A stretch of 64,000 nt of DNA from BS150m-G50 sp964501185 [NCBI: uncultured Bacteroidia bacterium] (GCA_964501185.1 CAZCRT010000005.1:17108-81107); one strand, 5' to 3'; counted from the first letter of the stretch, positions 18,976-27,784 are shown. The notes: generated by a model from the letters alone, not told the origin. Numbers and translations are program-made.

Positions 18976-20327
18976 TGCTTAAAGTACTCGTTATAGATGA
19001 TGACAAGGCGGTCACAAATTACTTTATGGTCTTCCTGATGCAGACCGGTCGTTTTGAAACTACGGTATTGAACGACTCCCGCCAGGTGTGTGATAAACTC
19101 AGGCAGGAAACTTTTGACGTGATGCTGCTCGATATGGATATGCCACATATCAGCGGTCTCGATGTACTGCGCAGCATGCAGGAGAATTCAGTAAACATAC
19201 CGGTAATCGTGATCACCGGTGTCAGCGACCTGGAGATGGCCGTGAAGGCGATGAAGCGGGGTGCGTTTGATTACCTGACCAAGCCTATCGACGATGAGAA
19301 ACTGCTGGAGGTAATAGACAAGGCAATCGAGCATCATACTATTCACGAGGATATCGAGAAACTACCGGAGGAGTTGAAGAGGGAGGACCTGACCCACGCC
19401 AGGGCGTTCAGAAAACTGCCCACACAGGATCAGGAGATGATTCGTCTCTTTCACCAGGCGGAGAAACTGGCCGACAGTGATCTCAGCATTTTTATCTGGG
19501 GGGAGAACGGTACCGGTAAGGAACCTCTGGCCCGCGCCATCCATAAAGCCAGTGATCGCAAAGAGGGTCCATTTATTGCTATCGATGCAGACAGTCAGGA
19601 TCGGGAAGCGTTTCCCGCATTCTTTTTCGGCCGTGATGCGGAGGCTGGCAGTGAAAAGAATGGAGCAGCCGGCATTCTGGAGCAGGCGGATAAAGGGACT
19701 ATCTTTCTCAATAATATCGATTCACTGGCTACACCGGTACAGGTGCGTTTGAAGCGGGTGATCCAGGAGGGAGAATTCAACCGGGAGAGTTCGGCTAAGA
19801 TCCGGGAGGTAGATGTACGGTTGATCGTCTCCTCGACACTGGATCTGGCCAGCAGTGAGTACAAACAGAAGTTTTCGCGTGACCTGCTTTATCATCTGAT
19901 GGTAAATTCACTGCGGATTCCCCCATTGCGTGAACGGGTGGACGATATCCCGCTGCTGGCGGGGCATTTCCTGGCAACTGCTGCTGAAGAAGCCGGTAAA
20001 AAAATCCAGGGATTCAGCGATAGTTTCGTTGAGACACTGCAGAAGTATCCTTTCCCCAACAATACCCGTGAGCTGAGTGCCATCGTCTACCGCTCGGTAG
20101 CGAATTGTGATGGTGAGATATTGAAGGCGGAATGCCTGCCCCCCAAGGTGCAGGAAGCTGTCAGCAGTGGCAGGGTGGAGTTTGCTGAGTTCAAACCCCG
20201 CTCCCTTTCCGAAGTTGTGCGGGAGTATGTCATACAGACACTGGAGCACTTCGAGGGGGACCGCACAGCCACACTGGAAGCCCTCGCAATCGAGGAAGAG
20301 GTGCTGGACAGGGTGTTGGGGGAGTAG
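18975..20327 (+). CDS. NtrC-like response regulator with degenerate AAA+ domain (pseudo-enhancer-binding protein)
   Basis: 450 residues. Receiver domain 1-120 is intact (Asp8-Asp10, phospho-acceptor Asp53, VITG, LTKP). The AAA+ domain (about 145-375) keeps the Walker A GENGTGKE (residues 176-183) and the RIPPLRERVDDIPLL region. It has lost the GAFTGA loop that touches sigma-54: that segment reads FFFGRDAEAGSEKNGAAG. The Walker B LFLDEI has become IFLNNI, with Asn246 and Asn247 replacing the catalytic Asp-Glu. The C-terminal Fis-type helix-turn-helix is shortened (TATLEALAIEEEVLDRVL). Known family members activate sigma-54 by ATP hydrolysis; this one is unlikely to do so. It is coupled to the histidine kinase by a TGATG overlap. 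Confidence 0.85.
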   Translation: MLKVLVIDDDKAVTNYFMVFLMQTGRFETTVLNDSRQVCDKLRQETFDVMLLDMDMPHISGLDVLRSMQENSVNIPVIVITGVSDLEMAVKAMKRGAFDYLTKPIDDEKLLEVIDKAIEHHTIHEDIEKLPEELKREDLTHARAFRKLPTQDQEMIRLFHQAEKLADSDLSIFIWGENGTGKEPLARAIHKASDRKEGPFIAIDADSQDREAFPAFFFGRDAEAGSEKNGAAGILEQADKGTIFLNNIDSLATPVQVRLKRVIQEGEFNRESSAKIREVDVRLIVSSTLDLASSEYKQKFSRDLLYHLMVNSLRIPPLRERVDDIPLLAGHFLATAAEEAGKKIQGFSDSFVETLQKYPFPNNTRELSAIVYRSVANCDGEILKAECLPPKVQEAVSSGRVEFAEFKPRSLSEVVREYVIQTLEHFEGDRTATLEALAIEEEVLDRVLGE

Positions 20328-20431
20328 GGGGTTACGGTTGATGATTGATGATTGGCGATTTAGACCGGAGAACTTACTGATCCGACTATAGACCAGCTGA
20401 TCTACTGGTGTCTACAGTGCCCTCTGTGCCT

Positions 20432-20451
20432 CTTGTCCCTTGCGGGACAAG
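20432..20451. other. Perfect 8-bp hairpin between convergent genes
   Basis: CTTGTCCC (20432-20439), loop TTGC, GGGACAAG (20444-20451). It lies in the 205-bp gap between the regulator and the convergent alcohol dehydrogenase gene. There is no U-tract on either side, so terminator function is unproven. The same gap starts with an A/T-rich GATGATTGATGATTGG stretch near 20340. Confidence 0.4.
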
Positions 20452-20532
20452 GCGAATGAACCTTGTAGATAGTGTCTTGGGATTGCACTTTCGAATCTTG
20501 TGGCTAATTATCTGTATCCAAAATCTCCCCCT

Positions 20533-21681
20533 TCACAAAGCCACCCTCAATATCTCCCGGCTCTGCTCCAGATCGATTTTGCCATGCTCACCCATTGCCA
20601 GGCGACCATGCTTTTTCAGATTTGCCAGGACTGCTTCTATAGACTCATCGCCCAGTTCGATGTCGCTTAACCTTGTGGGCAGCTCCAGCTGCTTGAAGAA
20701 GGTCACAGTTTGTTCAATCACCTGATCAATACGCTCATCCTCACTGCCATCAATAATACAGAACACCCGTTCGGCGTATTGGAGCAGTTTGGCCCGTTTA
20801 TCTACATGACACTGTTTCATCACAGCCGGCAGGGTGATGGTCAGGCTGCGGGCGTGATCAACACCATAAAGAGCAGTCAGTTCATGACCGATCATGTGTG
20901 AAGTCCAGTCCTGTGGCACACCGGCGCCGATCAGGCCGTTCAACGCCATGGTAGCCGCCCACATGATATTGGCTCTGACTTCCAGGTCATCAGGTGCTGA
21001 CAGCGCGGCAGGCCCCTCCTCAATCAGTGTCAGCAGCAGACCCTCAGCGAAACGGTCCTGCACTTTCGCCCCCACCGGGTAAGTCAGATACTGCTCCATG
21101 ATATGGACAAATGCGTCACCGATACCGTTGGCAACCTGTCTGTTCGAAAGACTCAGTGTGGTCGTGGGATCCAGCACCGCGAATTTCGGCCGTACCAGTG
21201 GTGAACCGAAGAACAGTTTATCCTGACCACGGGAAACGACCGATCCGGCATTGCTTTCAGAGCCTGTCGCCGGCAGAGTCAGCACACAACTCAGGGGAAT
21301 TGCGTCCTCAACCACAAGCTGCTTTGCCAGCAGATCCCAGGGATCATCACCCTGATACTTTGCGGCCGCAGAGATAAACTTGGTGCCGTCTACAACTGAA
21401 CCGCCGCCGACAGCCAGCAGATAGTCAAAACCCTCTACTTTTATCTTCTCCACTGCCTTCATCAGGGTTTCATACTGTGGATTAGGCTCAACACCACTGA
21501 ACTCTTCCCACTGAAAACCCTCGAGAGATTCAACCACCTGATCGTAAACGCCATTCTGCCTGATTGAGCCCCCGCCATAGATCATCAGCACTTTGCTGTT
21601 TTTGGGGATACCTGCGGCAACTGCTGCTATCTGACCTGCACCAAAATGGATTCGGGTATCGTTTTCAAATGTGAATTTCAT
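20533..21681 (-). CDS. yqhD: Iron-containing (group III) alcohol dehydrogenase, YqhD/BDH type
   Basis: 382 residues from ATG 21681, preferred over a TTG at 21696 because AAGGA lies just upstream of the ATG. The N-terminal domain has the nucleotide loop YGGGSIRQNGVYD and GGGSVVDGTKFI. The metal-binding C-terminal half shows GIGDAFVHIMEQYLT and MIGHELTALYGVDHARS, with Asp/His ligands. TLPATGSESNAGSV is characteristic of the YqhD/butanol dehydrogenase branch. It should reduce aldehydes to alcohols, most likely with NADPH. It is monocistronic and convergent with the two-component genes. Next upstream is the palindrome-flanked GIY-YIG cassette. Confidence 0.92.
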   Translation of the reverse strand: MKFTFENDTRIHFGAGQIAAVAAGIPKNSKVLMIYGGGSIRQNGVYDQVVESLEGFQWEEFSGVEPNPQYETLMKAVEKIKVEGFDYLLAVGGGSVVDGTKFISAAAKYQGDDPWDLLAKQLVVEDAIPLSCVLTLPATGSESNAGSVVSRGQDKLFFGSPLVRPKFAVLDPTTTLSLSNRQVANGIGDAFVHIMEQYLTYPVGAKVQDRFAEGLLLTLIEEGPAALSAPDDLEVRANIMWAATMALNGLIGAGVPQDWTSHMIGHELTALYGVDHARSLTITLPAVMKQCHVDKRAKLLQYAERVFCIIDGSEDERIDQVIEQTVTFFKQLELPTRLSDIELGDESIEAVLANLKKHGRLAMGEHGKIDLEQSREILRVAL

Positions 21682-21704
21682 ATTTGTCCTTCCCAATTCC
21701 TACA

Positions 21705-21732
21705 CGTCATTCCCGCGAAGGCGGGAATCTAG
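21705..21732. repeat. Left inverted repeat of the GIY-YIG cassette (REP-like palindrome)
   Basis: CGTCATTCCCGCGAAGGCGGGAATC... The core 21709-21728 folds as ATTCCCGC-GAAG-GCGGGAAT. It is the near-exact reverse complement of the copy at 22038-22065, with one difference over 28 bp. This is the widespread bacterial intergenic palindrome that translates as SFPRRRESR in chance ORFs. Confidence 0.9.
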
Positions 21733-21736
21733 TTAT

Positions 21737-22027
21737 CTATATAAGAGAGTTATTCAAATCCAACCATTCAGGATTGTCTTTCTCGATCAAACCTGTTTTC
21801 CAGGAGCGATTCCATTTCTTGATCTGCTTTTCCCTGGTAATCGCTGAAATCATATTCTGATGTTCTTCAAAATACACCAGTCGATGAACACTATAACGCT
21901 TGGTAAATCCATCAAACAGATTGTTCTTATGCTCCCAAACCCGTCTGAGCAAATTGCTGGTTACACCCGTGTATAGTGTCCCGTTTCTTTTGCTTGCCAT
22001 GATATAAACATATGGGCTTTTCATCAT
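21737..22027 (-). CDS. GIY-YIG nuclease superfamily protein (COG2827 type)
   Basis: 96 residues: a stand-alone GIY-YIG domain. The motif PYVYIMASKRNGTLYTGVTSNLLRRVWEHK contains the YVY and YTG elements, the catalytic Arg (LLRRVWEHK) and the downstream Glu region (REKQIKKWNRSWKTGLIEKDNPEW). No Shine-Dalgarno precedes the ATG (22027, or 22024). The gene is wrapped between 28-bp inverted palindromic repeats, the left one 5 bp past its stop and the right one 11 bp before its start. Members of this family scatter widely among bacterial genomes, and a mobile or repeat-associated role is inferred. Biochemical substrate is unknown. Confidence 0.9.
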   Translation of the reverse strand: MMKSPYVYIMASKRNGTLYTGVTSNLLRRVWEHKNNLFDGFTKRYSVHRLVYFEEHQNMISAITREKQIKKWNRSWKTGLIEKDNPEWLDLNNSLI

Positions 22028-22037
22028 TCGAATAACC

Positions 22038-22065
22038 TGGATTCCCGCCTTCGCGGGAATGACGT
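22038..22065. repeat. Right inverted repeat of the GIY-YIG cassette (REP-like palindrome)
   Basis: The core ATTCCCGC-CTTC-GCGGGAAT is at 22041-22060, extending into TGACG. It is the inverted partner of 21705-21732 and lies immediately 5' of the nuclease ATG. Confidence 0.9.
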
Positions 22066-22138
22066 ATAATGTAAGATTCTATCCCTCGGCGATCTTTGCG
22101 AGAGAATCCATTGCTTTATCTTTGTGGCCATTCCATGA

Positions 22139-23365
22139 TCATTGACATGACTTATAGGCTTCCTGGACTCTACTGAATACATCATTCCAGGTAAAATAGT
22201 CAAGCCTCCCCTTAATGGATTCCAGATTGGCTTGTGCTTGCTTTGACACAGCATCGATCTGCAATTGAACTGCCTCTGAGAGCTCTCTTTCAAACAACTG
22301 CATATCTTCAGGAAATGGTTGATCAATGGAATGTAACCGGGGTGTTTTGACCAGTGTGATCAATTCTGTCTGCGAGTTGCCGATTATCGCTCTCGTGCCG
22401 GGCAGGTCAGTGGCAACAACCCGGCAACCACTGGCAAGCGCCTCAAGAGTTACCAGTGGCAACCCCTCGAAGAAAGAGGGTAGTATGAGCATATGAGATT
22501 GTCTCACAATTCTGGCGAGGCTCTCCTGGGGCAGGGCACCATGGAGTTGAACCCTGTCACCAAACTCGCGGGCCAGTGTGAGACACTGTTCTCTTTCCGC
22601 TCCGCTGCCACCACCGACGAGATGCAGTTGCCATGCAGGTGAATTGATCGATTTCAGTGCACGCAGCATCCAGGGGACCCCTTTGGCGCGACTCAACTTT
22701 CCCGCGTACACCAGCTGCACAGGTTCGGGGTCAGGCTTTGCTTCCGGGAAGAACAGCGACCGGTCATATCCCGCGCCTGTAACAGCGATTTTATCAGAAT
22801 TCAGCCTGTAAAGGCCTGCAATCTCCTCTTTTTGTACTTCACTTAATGCCATGACCGTATCAATCTCCCTGCAGCCTGCCAACACCCGCTCCTGCAGGTG
22901 AGAACAACTCTGAAACTGTCGCAAATCAGATCCGTGACTGGAGGTAACCAATGGTATCTCTGGAAAAAGCTGCCGGGCCAGTGAACTGACAAGCCAGAGA
23001 TGGTGGCTGTGAATGATATCCGGTTTGAACTGGTCAACCGCCTTTTGAATAATCCCGGAAAAGGCCTGTTCATATGCGTTGAGCTGTTCCTCGGTAAGAT
23101 CGCAGAAGCGGGAACTCGCATAAGGCATGACATCACTCATACCGGGGATATCAAAGGAAACATCTGTAGCTGGAAAGTGAACAAACATCGATCTGTTCTG
23201 CTCAATGAAGCCCGGGTAATGCGTGTCATCAGAACTTAAACCTGCCACGAGGAAGCTATCATAACCACTTCCGGTTGCTTCCCCGATCATAGCCTGGACA
23301 AAGATACCACTCCCGGTAGAATCCGGTCGTTGACTGAGCAGGTGTAGAATTCTGAGTTTTTGCAT
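22139..23365 (-). CDS. Glycosyltransferase family 4 (GT-B fold)
   Basis: 408 residues from ATG 23365; an in-frame TTG at 23371 is the alternative. The N-terminal acceptor domain has DIIHSHHLWLVSSLARQL and SSHGSDLRQF. The donor domain has LVYAGKLSRAKGVPWMLRAL, a Gly-rich LVGGGSGAERE, and the nucleotide-sugar-binding ILPSFFEGLPLVTLEALASG with the EX7E-like Glu pair typical of GT4 enzymes. It probably transfers a sugar from a nucleotide-sugar donor onto a glycan or lipid acceptor. There are no neighbouring polysaccharide genes to name the product. Its start is 72 bp from the carB stop, in the same direction. Confidence 0.88.
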   Translation of the reverse strand: MQKLRILHLLSQRPDSTGSGIFVQAMIGEATGSGYDSFLVAGLSSDDTHYPGFIEQNRSMFVHFPATDVSFDIPGMSDVMPYASSRFCDLTEEQLNAYEQAFSGIIQKAVDQFKPDIIHSHHLWLVSSLARQLFPEIPLVTSSHGSDLRQFQSCSHLQERVLAGCREIDTVMALSEVQKEEIAGLYRLNSDKIAVTGAGYDRSLFFPEAKPDPEPVQLVYAGKLSRAKGVPWMLRALKSINSPAWQLHLVGGGSGAEREQCLTLAREFGDRVQLHGALPQESLARIVRQSHMLILPSFFEGLPLVTLEALASGCRVVATDLPGTRAIIGNSQTELITLVKTPRLHSIDQPFPEDMQLFERELSEAVQLQIDAVSKQAQANLESIKGRLDYFTWNDVFSRVQEAYKSCQ

Positions 23366-23437
23366 AAGCAATTCGATTTTGAGACCGGATGAATCGCAGG
23401 AGAATAGCCTGCCGGTTTCACCTCATGGAAAGAAATC

Positions 23438-26400
23438 TTATTCCAGGTACTCGTCCCAGGCCTTGATCGCCAGGTCACCCTGCTGCAGCTTGCAGAATGA
23501 ACCGATAAATGCGCTGGCCAGGCGAGCGTTCGTAATCAGCGGCACATTGTAATCGATAGCGGCCCGCCGGATTGAATAATCATTATCCAGTTCAGCGCTT
23601 TCCAGACTCTTGGGGATGTTGATCACCAGATCGATAAGCCCACTCCTGATGTATTCAACAGTATTGGGATGTTTATCCTGATCGGGCCAGTGCAGTATCG
23701 TGGATTCAATACCATTGCCCTGCAGAAACTCTGCCGTTCCCCGGGTGGCAAACAGTTCATAACCATGCTCCCTGAGCGCGCGGCAGGAGTTCACCAGCTC
23801 AACCTTGTCCCGGATCGTACCTGTGGAAAGGAGAATATTGCGTCTGGGAATACGGTATCCCACTGATAGCATAGACTTCAGAATGCACTCATAAAAACTG
23901 TCACCAAGGCATCCCACTTCACCGGTTGAAGCCATATCCACCCCGAGTACAGGGTCCGCCTTCTGCAACCGGGCAAAAGAGAACTGCGAGGCTTTTACTC
24001 CGATATGCTCAAGGTCAAATATCGATTTACCCGGTTTCTCAGCCTGTTCATCCATGATGAGTGCTGTTGCAATCTCGATGAAATTCACACCCAGTACTTT
24101 TGAAACAAAGGGCATACTCCGGGAAGCTCTCAGGTTACACTCGATTACCTTGATATCATTATCCTTGGCCAGAAACTGGATATTGAACGGACCGGTGATA
24201 TTCAGTTCCCGCACGATTTCCCGTGTGATTTTCTTGATTCGGCGTACCGTTTCGAAATAGATCTTCTGCGGGGGGAAAACAATTGTGGCGTCGCCTGAAT
24301 GCACACCGGCAAACTCCACATGCTCCGAGATGGCATAAGCAAACAGTTCACCATGATCTGCTACGGCGTCTATCTCGATCTCTTTAGCCTGCTCGATAAA
24401 CTCAGTCACCACTACCGGGTACTGTTTTGAAACCTTTGCGGCGAGATTCAGGAACCGCTCCAGCTCCTCGCTGTTGGAAACAACATTCATCGCCGCGCCG
24501 GAAAGAACATAGGAGGGCCTGATCAGAACAGGATATCCCACTTTCTCAAGGAACTTATGGACATCACTGACTGTAGTCAACTCCTTCCATTCCGGCTGAT
24601 CCACCTCCAGTTGATCAAGCATCATCGAGAATTTGTGCCTGTTCTCCGCCCGGTCAATTGACTCCGGAGAAGTACCCAGAACCTTCACCTCCTGCTCATG
24701 CAGACGCAATGCCAGGTTGTTGGGTATCTGCCCACCCATGGAGAGGATGACCCCCTGTGGGGATTCCAACTCGATGATATCCATTACCCGTTCAAAGGTG
24801 AGCTCGTCAAAATAGAGCCGGTCACAACTGTTGTAATCGGTACTGACGGTTTCCGGATTATAGTTTATCATTACCGATTGATACCGGTGCTTCTGCAGGG
24901 TCTTCAGAGCGTTTACGCTGCACCAGTCGAACTCAACGCTTGACCCGATACGATAGGCACCTGATCCCAGCACGATAACGGTATTGTCTCCGGTAGAGTA
25001 TTCAACATCATGTTCCATACCGTGATAGGTCAGGTACAGATAGTTGGTACTGGCAGGATACTCCGCGGCCAGCGTGTCTATCTGTTTTACAAAGGGAGTA
25101 ATACCACGCTGCTGCCGATGCGCCCGTACCTCCAGTACCCCCCGCTCTGTTTCTTCAGGTGGAACACCCAGTACAAAGCGGGCGATCTGGAAATCTGAGA
25201 AACCACCCCGTTTAGCCGACAGCAGCAGATCATCAGGCAATGCATCCAGCGTGCCATGGTGTTTCAGTTCATCTTTCAGATCGAAGATATTTTTCAATTT
25301 GACCAGAAACCAGTGATCGATGCGGGTCAGCTCACATATCTGCTCAACAGTAAATCCCTTCTCGAAAGCATCCGCGATGACAAAGATCCTGTTCTCGGTA
25401 GGGTTGGTGAGCTCAGATTCGATCTCCTCAAATTCCAGTTCGCTGTTCCCGACAAAACCGTGCATCCCCTGACCCAGCATCCGCAACCCCTTCTGGATTG
25501 CCTCCTCAAAGGATCTGCCGATGGACATCACTTCACCGACAGATTTCATACTGCTGCCGATTTCCCGTGATACACCCTGGAATTTGCTCAGGTCCCAGCG
25601 TGGAATTTTGCAGACGATGTAATCGAGTGCCGGTTCAAAACAGGCCGGGGTTGTCTGTGTCACCGCATTTTTCAGTTCGTGCAGGCTGTAGCCGAGGCCA
25701 AGTTTGGCGGCGATGAATGCGAGTGGATATCCGGTAGCCTTTGAAGCAAGCGCGCTTGAGCGGGAGAGCCTGGCATTGACCTCAATTACCCGGTAATCAT
25801 CTGAATTCGGATCGAGGGCATACTGTACGTTGCATTCACCGATGATACCGAGATGACGGACTATCCGGATCGAGAGTTCGCGTAGTTTATGATACTCCCG
25901 GTTGGATAACGTCTGTGAAGGGGCCACCACAATGCTCTCACCGGTGTGGATGCCGAGCGGATCGAAGTTCTCCATATTGCAGACCGTGATACAATTATCA
26001 AACCGGTCCCGGACCACCTCGTATTCTACTTCCTTCCATCCCTTCAGTGATTTTTCCACCAGTATCTGGTCAACCACACTCAGAGTTTTCCGGGCAAGTT
26101 CATCCAGTTCCGTCTCATCAGTGCAGAAACCACTTCCCAGACCCCCCAGCGAGAAAGCGGAGCGGCTGATGACCGGATAACCCAGAGTGGAAGCGGCTTT
26201 GCGGGCTCCCTCAATGGAATCAACAGCGAAACTGTCGATCGATTTTACATCTATTTCATTTAATCTGTCGACGAAAACCTGACGGTCTTCAGTGTCTATG
26301 ATCGTCTGCACCGGTGTGCCGAGAACGGTTACTCCATACTTCTCCAGAATGCCGTTACGAAACAGTTCTACACCGCAGTTAAGAGCTGTCTGGCCACCAA

Positions 26401-26689
26401 AAGAGAGCAGTATTCCCTCCGGCCGTTCTTTTTCAATAACCCTCTCGACAAAATCTGCAGTTACCGGCAGAAAGTAGACACGGTCGGCAATCCCCTCCGA
26501 TGTCTGCACCGTGGCGATATTCGGATTGATCAGAATTGTGCGTACATTCTCTTCCTTCAGAGCCAGCAGGGCCTGTGAACCGGAGTAGTCAAACTCACCC
26601 GCCTCACCGATTTTCAACGCTCCGGATCCGAGAATAAGTACACTTCTAACTTCCACACTGGCCTCTGGTTTTGTAGTAGTCCCGGACAT
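23438..26689 (-). CDS. carB: Carbamoyl-phosphate synthase large subunit
   Basis: 1,083 residues. Two ATP-grasp halves are evident: the first from LILGSGALKIGEAGEFDYSGSQAL with EVNARLSRSSALASKATGYPLA, the second from VIVLGSGAYRIGSSVEFDWCSV with ECNLRASRSMPFVSKVLGVNF. A C-terminal MGS-like regulatory domain follows (LLSTGTIRDKVELVNSCRALREHGYELFATRGTA in part). The enzyme makes carbamoyl phosphate from bicarbonate, ATP and ammonia supplied by CarA, for arginine and pyrimidines. The ATG at 26689 overlaps carA by 44 bp and lacks a Shine-Dalgarno. GTG 26656, 5 nt after AGAGG, would reduce the overlap to 11 bp and may be the true start. Confidence 0.95.
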   Translation of the reverse strand: MSGTTTKPEASVEVRSVLILGSGALKIGEAGEFDYSGSQALLALKEENVRTILINPNIATVQTSEGIADRVYFLPVTADFVERVIEKERPEGILLSFGGQTALNCGVELFRNGILEKYGVTVLGTPVQTIIDTEDRQVFVDRLNEIDVKSIDSFAVDSIEGARKAASTLGYPVISRSAFSLGGLGSGFCTDETELDELARKTLSVVDQILVEKSLKGWKEVEYEVVRDRFDNCITVCNMENFDPLGIHTGESIVVAPSQTLSNREYHKLRELSIRIVRHLGIIGECNVQYALDPNSDDYRVIEVNARLSRSSALASKATGYPLAFIAAKLGLGYSLHELKNAVTQTTPACFEPALDYIVCKIPRWDLSKFQGVSREIGSSMKSVGEVMSIGRSFEEAIQKGLRMLGQGMHGFVGNSELEFEEIESELTNPTENRIFVIADAFEKGFTVEQICELTRIDHWFLVKLKNIFDLKDELKHHGTLDALPDDLLLSAKRGGFSDFQIARFVLGVPPEETERGVLEVRAHRQQRGITPFVKQIDTLAAEYPASTNYLYLTYHGMEHDVEYSTGDNTVIVLGSGAYRIGSSVEFDWCSVNALKTLQKHRYQSVMINYNPETVSTDYNSCDRLYFDELTFERVMDIIELESPQGVILSMGGQIPNNLALRLHEQEVKVLGTSPESIDRAENRHKFSMMLDQLEVDQPEWKELTTVSDVHKFLEKVGYPVLIRPSYVLSGAAMNVVSNSEELERFLNLAAKVSKQYPVVVTEFIEQAKEIEIDAVADHGELFAYAISEHVEFAGVHSGDATIVFPPQKIYFETVRRIKKITREIVRELNITGPFNIQFLAKDNDIKVIECNLRASRSMPFVSKVLGVNFIEIATALIMDEQAEKPGKSIFDLEHIGVKASQFSFARLQKADPVLGVDMASTGEVGCLGDSFYECILKSMLSVGYRIPRRNILLSTGTIRDKVELVNSCRALREHGYELFATRGTAEFLQGNGIESTILHWPDQDKHPNTVEYIRSGLIDLVINIPKSLESAELDNDYSIRRAAIDYNVPLITNARLASAFIGSFCKLQQGDLAIKAWDEYLE

Positions 26690-27746
26690 CTGTCATGAAC
26701 CGGTCAAAAAGAAACTCCGTATCGGTGGGACCGCTTGAAGCTTCCGGATGAAACTGCGCCGAGAAGAATGGCTTTTCCAGATGTCGCAGCCCTTCATTCG
26801 TGTTATCGTTGAGGTTAGTGAACATTGGCTGCCAGCCATCCGGAATCGAGTTGTTATCGAGGGCGTAGCCATGGTTCTGGGAAGTGATAAAGGTACGGTT
26901 GGTACCATTCATCAGCACCGGCTGGTTATGGCTCCGGTGGCCATACTTCAATTTGTAACTGTCCATTCCGGCAGCCAGGCCCATCAGTTGATTTCCCAGG
27001 CAGATACCGAATACAGGACGGTTGTCATCGAAAGCTGTACGGATTGTGGTAATGGTTTCCGCGCATTGCCTGGGATCACCCGGCCCATTAGTGATGAACA
27101 GCCCATCAAAGTCCTCATTCGAGCAGTCGTGATTCCAGGGCACTCGCAGGACAGTAGTATCTCTCTTCAACAGGCACCTGATGATGTTGTTCTTCACACC
27201 ACAGTCAATCAACAGAATTCTGAATTTTCCATCACCGTAAACGACCTGTTCAGTGACACTGACACCTGCAACGAGATTATCCGGGGCAGGATCGTAAAAA
27301 GGCACTTCATCCTCAATGATGATTTTGCCGGACATGGCGCCTTCCTCCCGGATAGCCTTGGTCAGCGCTCTGGTATCTATGCCATGGATGGCCGGGATCT
27401 TCTGGCTGATGAGCCATTCCGACAGACTCATCCCGGCATTCCAGTGCGAGTAGTTTTCTGAATACTCCGAGATGACCAGTCCACTGACATGGATCTGGTC
27501 CGACTCGAAATTCACCAGCATATTGTCAGCTCGTGTGAATTCCGGTACACCATAATTGCCGATCAGCGGGTAAGTCAGGGTGAGGATCTGTCCGGCGTAA
27601 GATGGGTCGGTAATACTCTCCGGGTAGCCTGTCATAGCGGTATTGAAGACAACTTCACCAGAGGTGGAAACAGAGGCTCCGAAAGAAAAACCGGAGAAGG
27701 AGCGGCCATTTGCGAGTATCAGACTGGCAGGTTTCTGAGTTTCCAG
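26646..27746 (-). CDS. carA: Carbamoyl-phosphate synthase small subunit (glutamine amidotransferase)
   Basis: 366 residues if started at CTG 27746. The first in-frame ATG (27635) would remove the conserved N-terminus that is clearly encoded upstream (LILANGRSFSGFSFGASVS, then SGEVVFNTAMTGYPE). No ATG, GTG or TTG exists there, but GGAGG (27753-27757) is 6 nt before the CTG. The N-terminal domain and class I amidotransferase domain are intact: nucleophile Cys in VFGICLGNQLMG, and the His/Glu pair in SAQFHPEASSGPTD. It hydrolyses glutamine and channels ammonia to CarB, whose gene overlaps its 3' end. Length agrees with typical CarA. Confidence 0.93.
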   Translation of the reverse strand: METQKPASLILANGRSFSGFSFGASVSTSGEVVFNTAMTGYPESITDPSYAGQILTLTYPLIGNYGVPEFTRADNMLVNFESDQIHVSGLVISEYSENYSHWNAGMSLSEWLISQKIPAIHGIDTRALTKAIREEGAMSGKIIIEDEVPFYDPAPDNLVAGVSVTEQVVYGDGKFRILLIDCGVKNNIIRCLLKRDTTVLRVPWNHDCSNEDFDGLFITNGPGDPRQCAETITTIRTAFDDNRPVFGICLGNQLMGLAAGMDSYKLKYGHRSHNQPVLMNGTNRTFITSQNHGYALDNNSIPDGWQPMFTNLNDNTNEGLRHLEKPFFSAQFHPEASSGPTDTEFLFDRFMTDVRDYYKTRGQCGS

Positions 27747-27762
27747 AGGTAACCTCCAAAAG

Positions 27763-27784
27763 AAACCACCCGGAAAGGCGGTTT
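27763..27784 (-). promoter_or_regulatory. Hairpin in the carA leader, possible attenuator
   Basis: On the minus strand AAACCGCC (27784-27777) pairs with GGTGGTTT (27770-27763): 8 bp including one G-U pair, with a 6-nt loop. It is followed by TCTTTT and then directly by the carA Shine-Dalgarno. The position is suited to control of carAB by attenuation or ribosome access, but the U-run is short. Regulation is inferred. Confidence 0.4.

Noticed and set aside
20340-20532. Possible tRNA (TTCGAATC near 20478)
   Set aside because: No acceptor or anticodon stems could be drawn around it.
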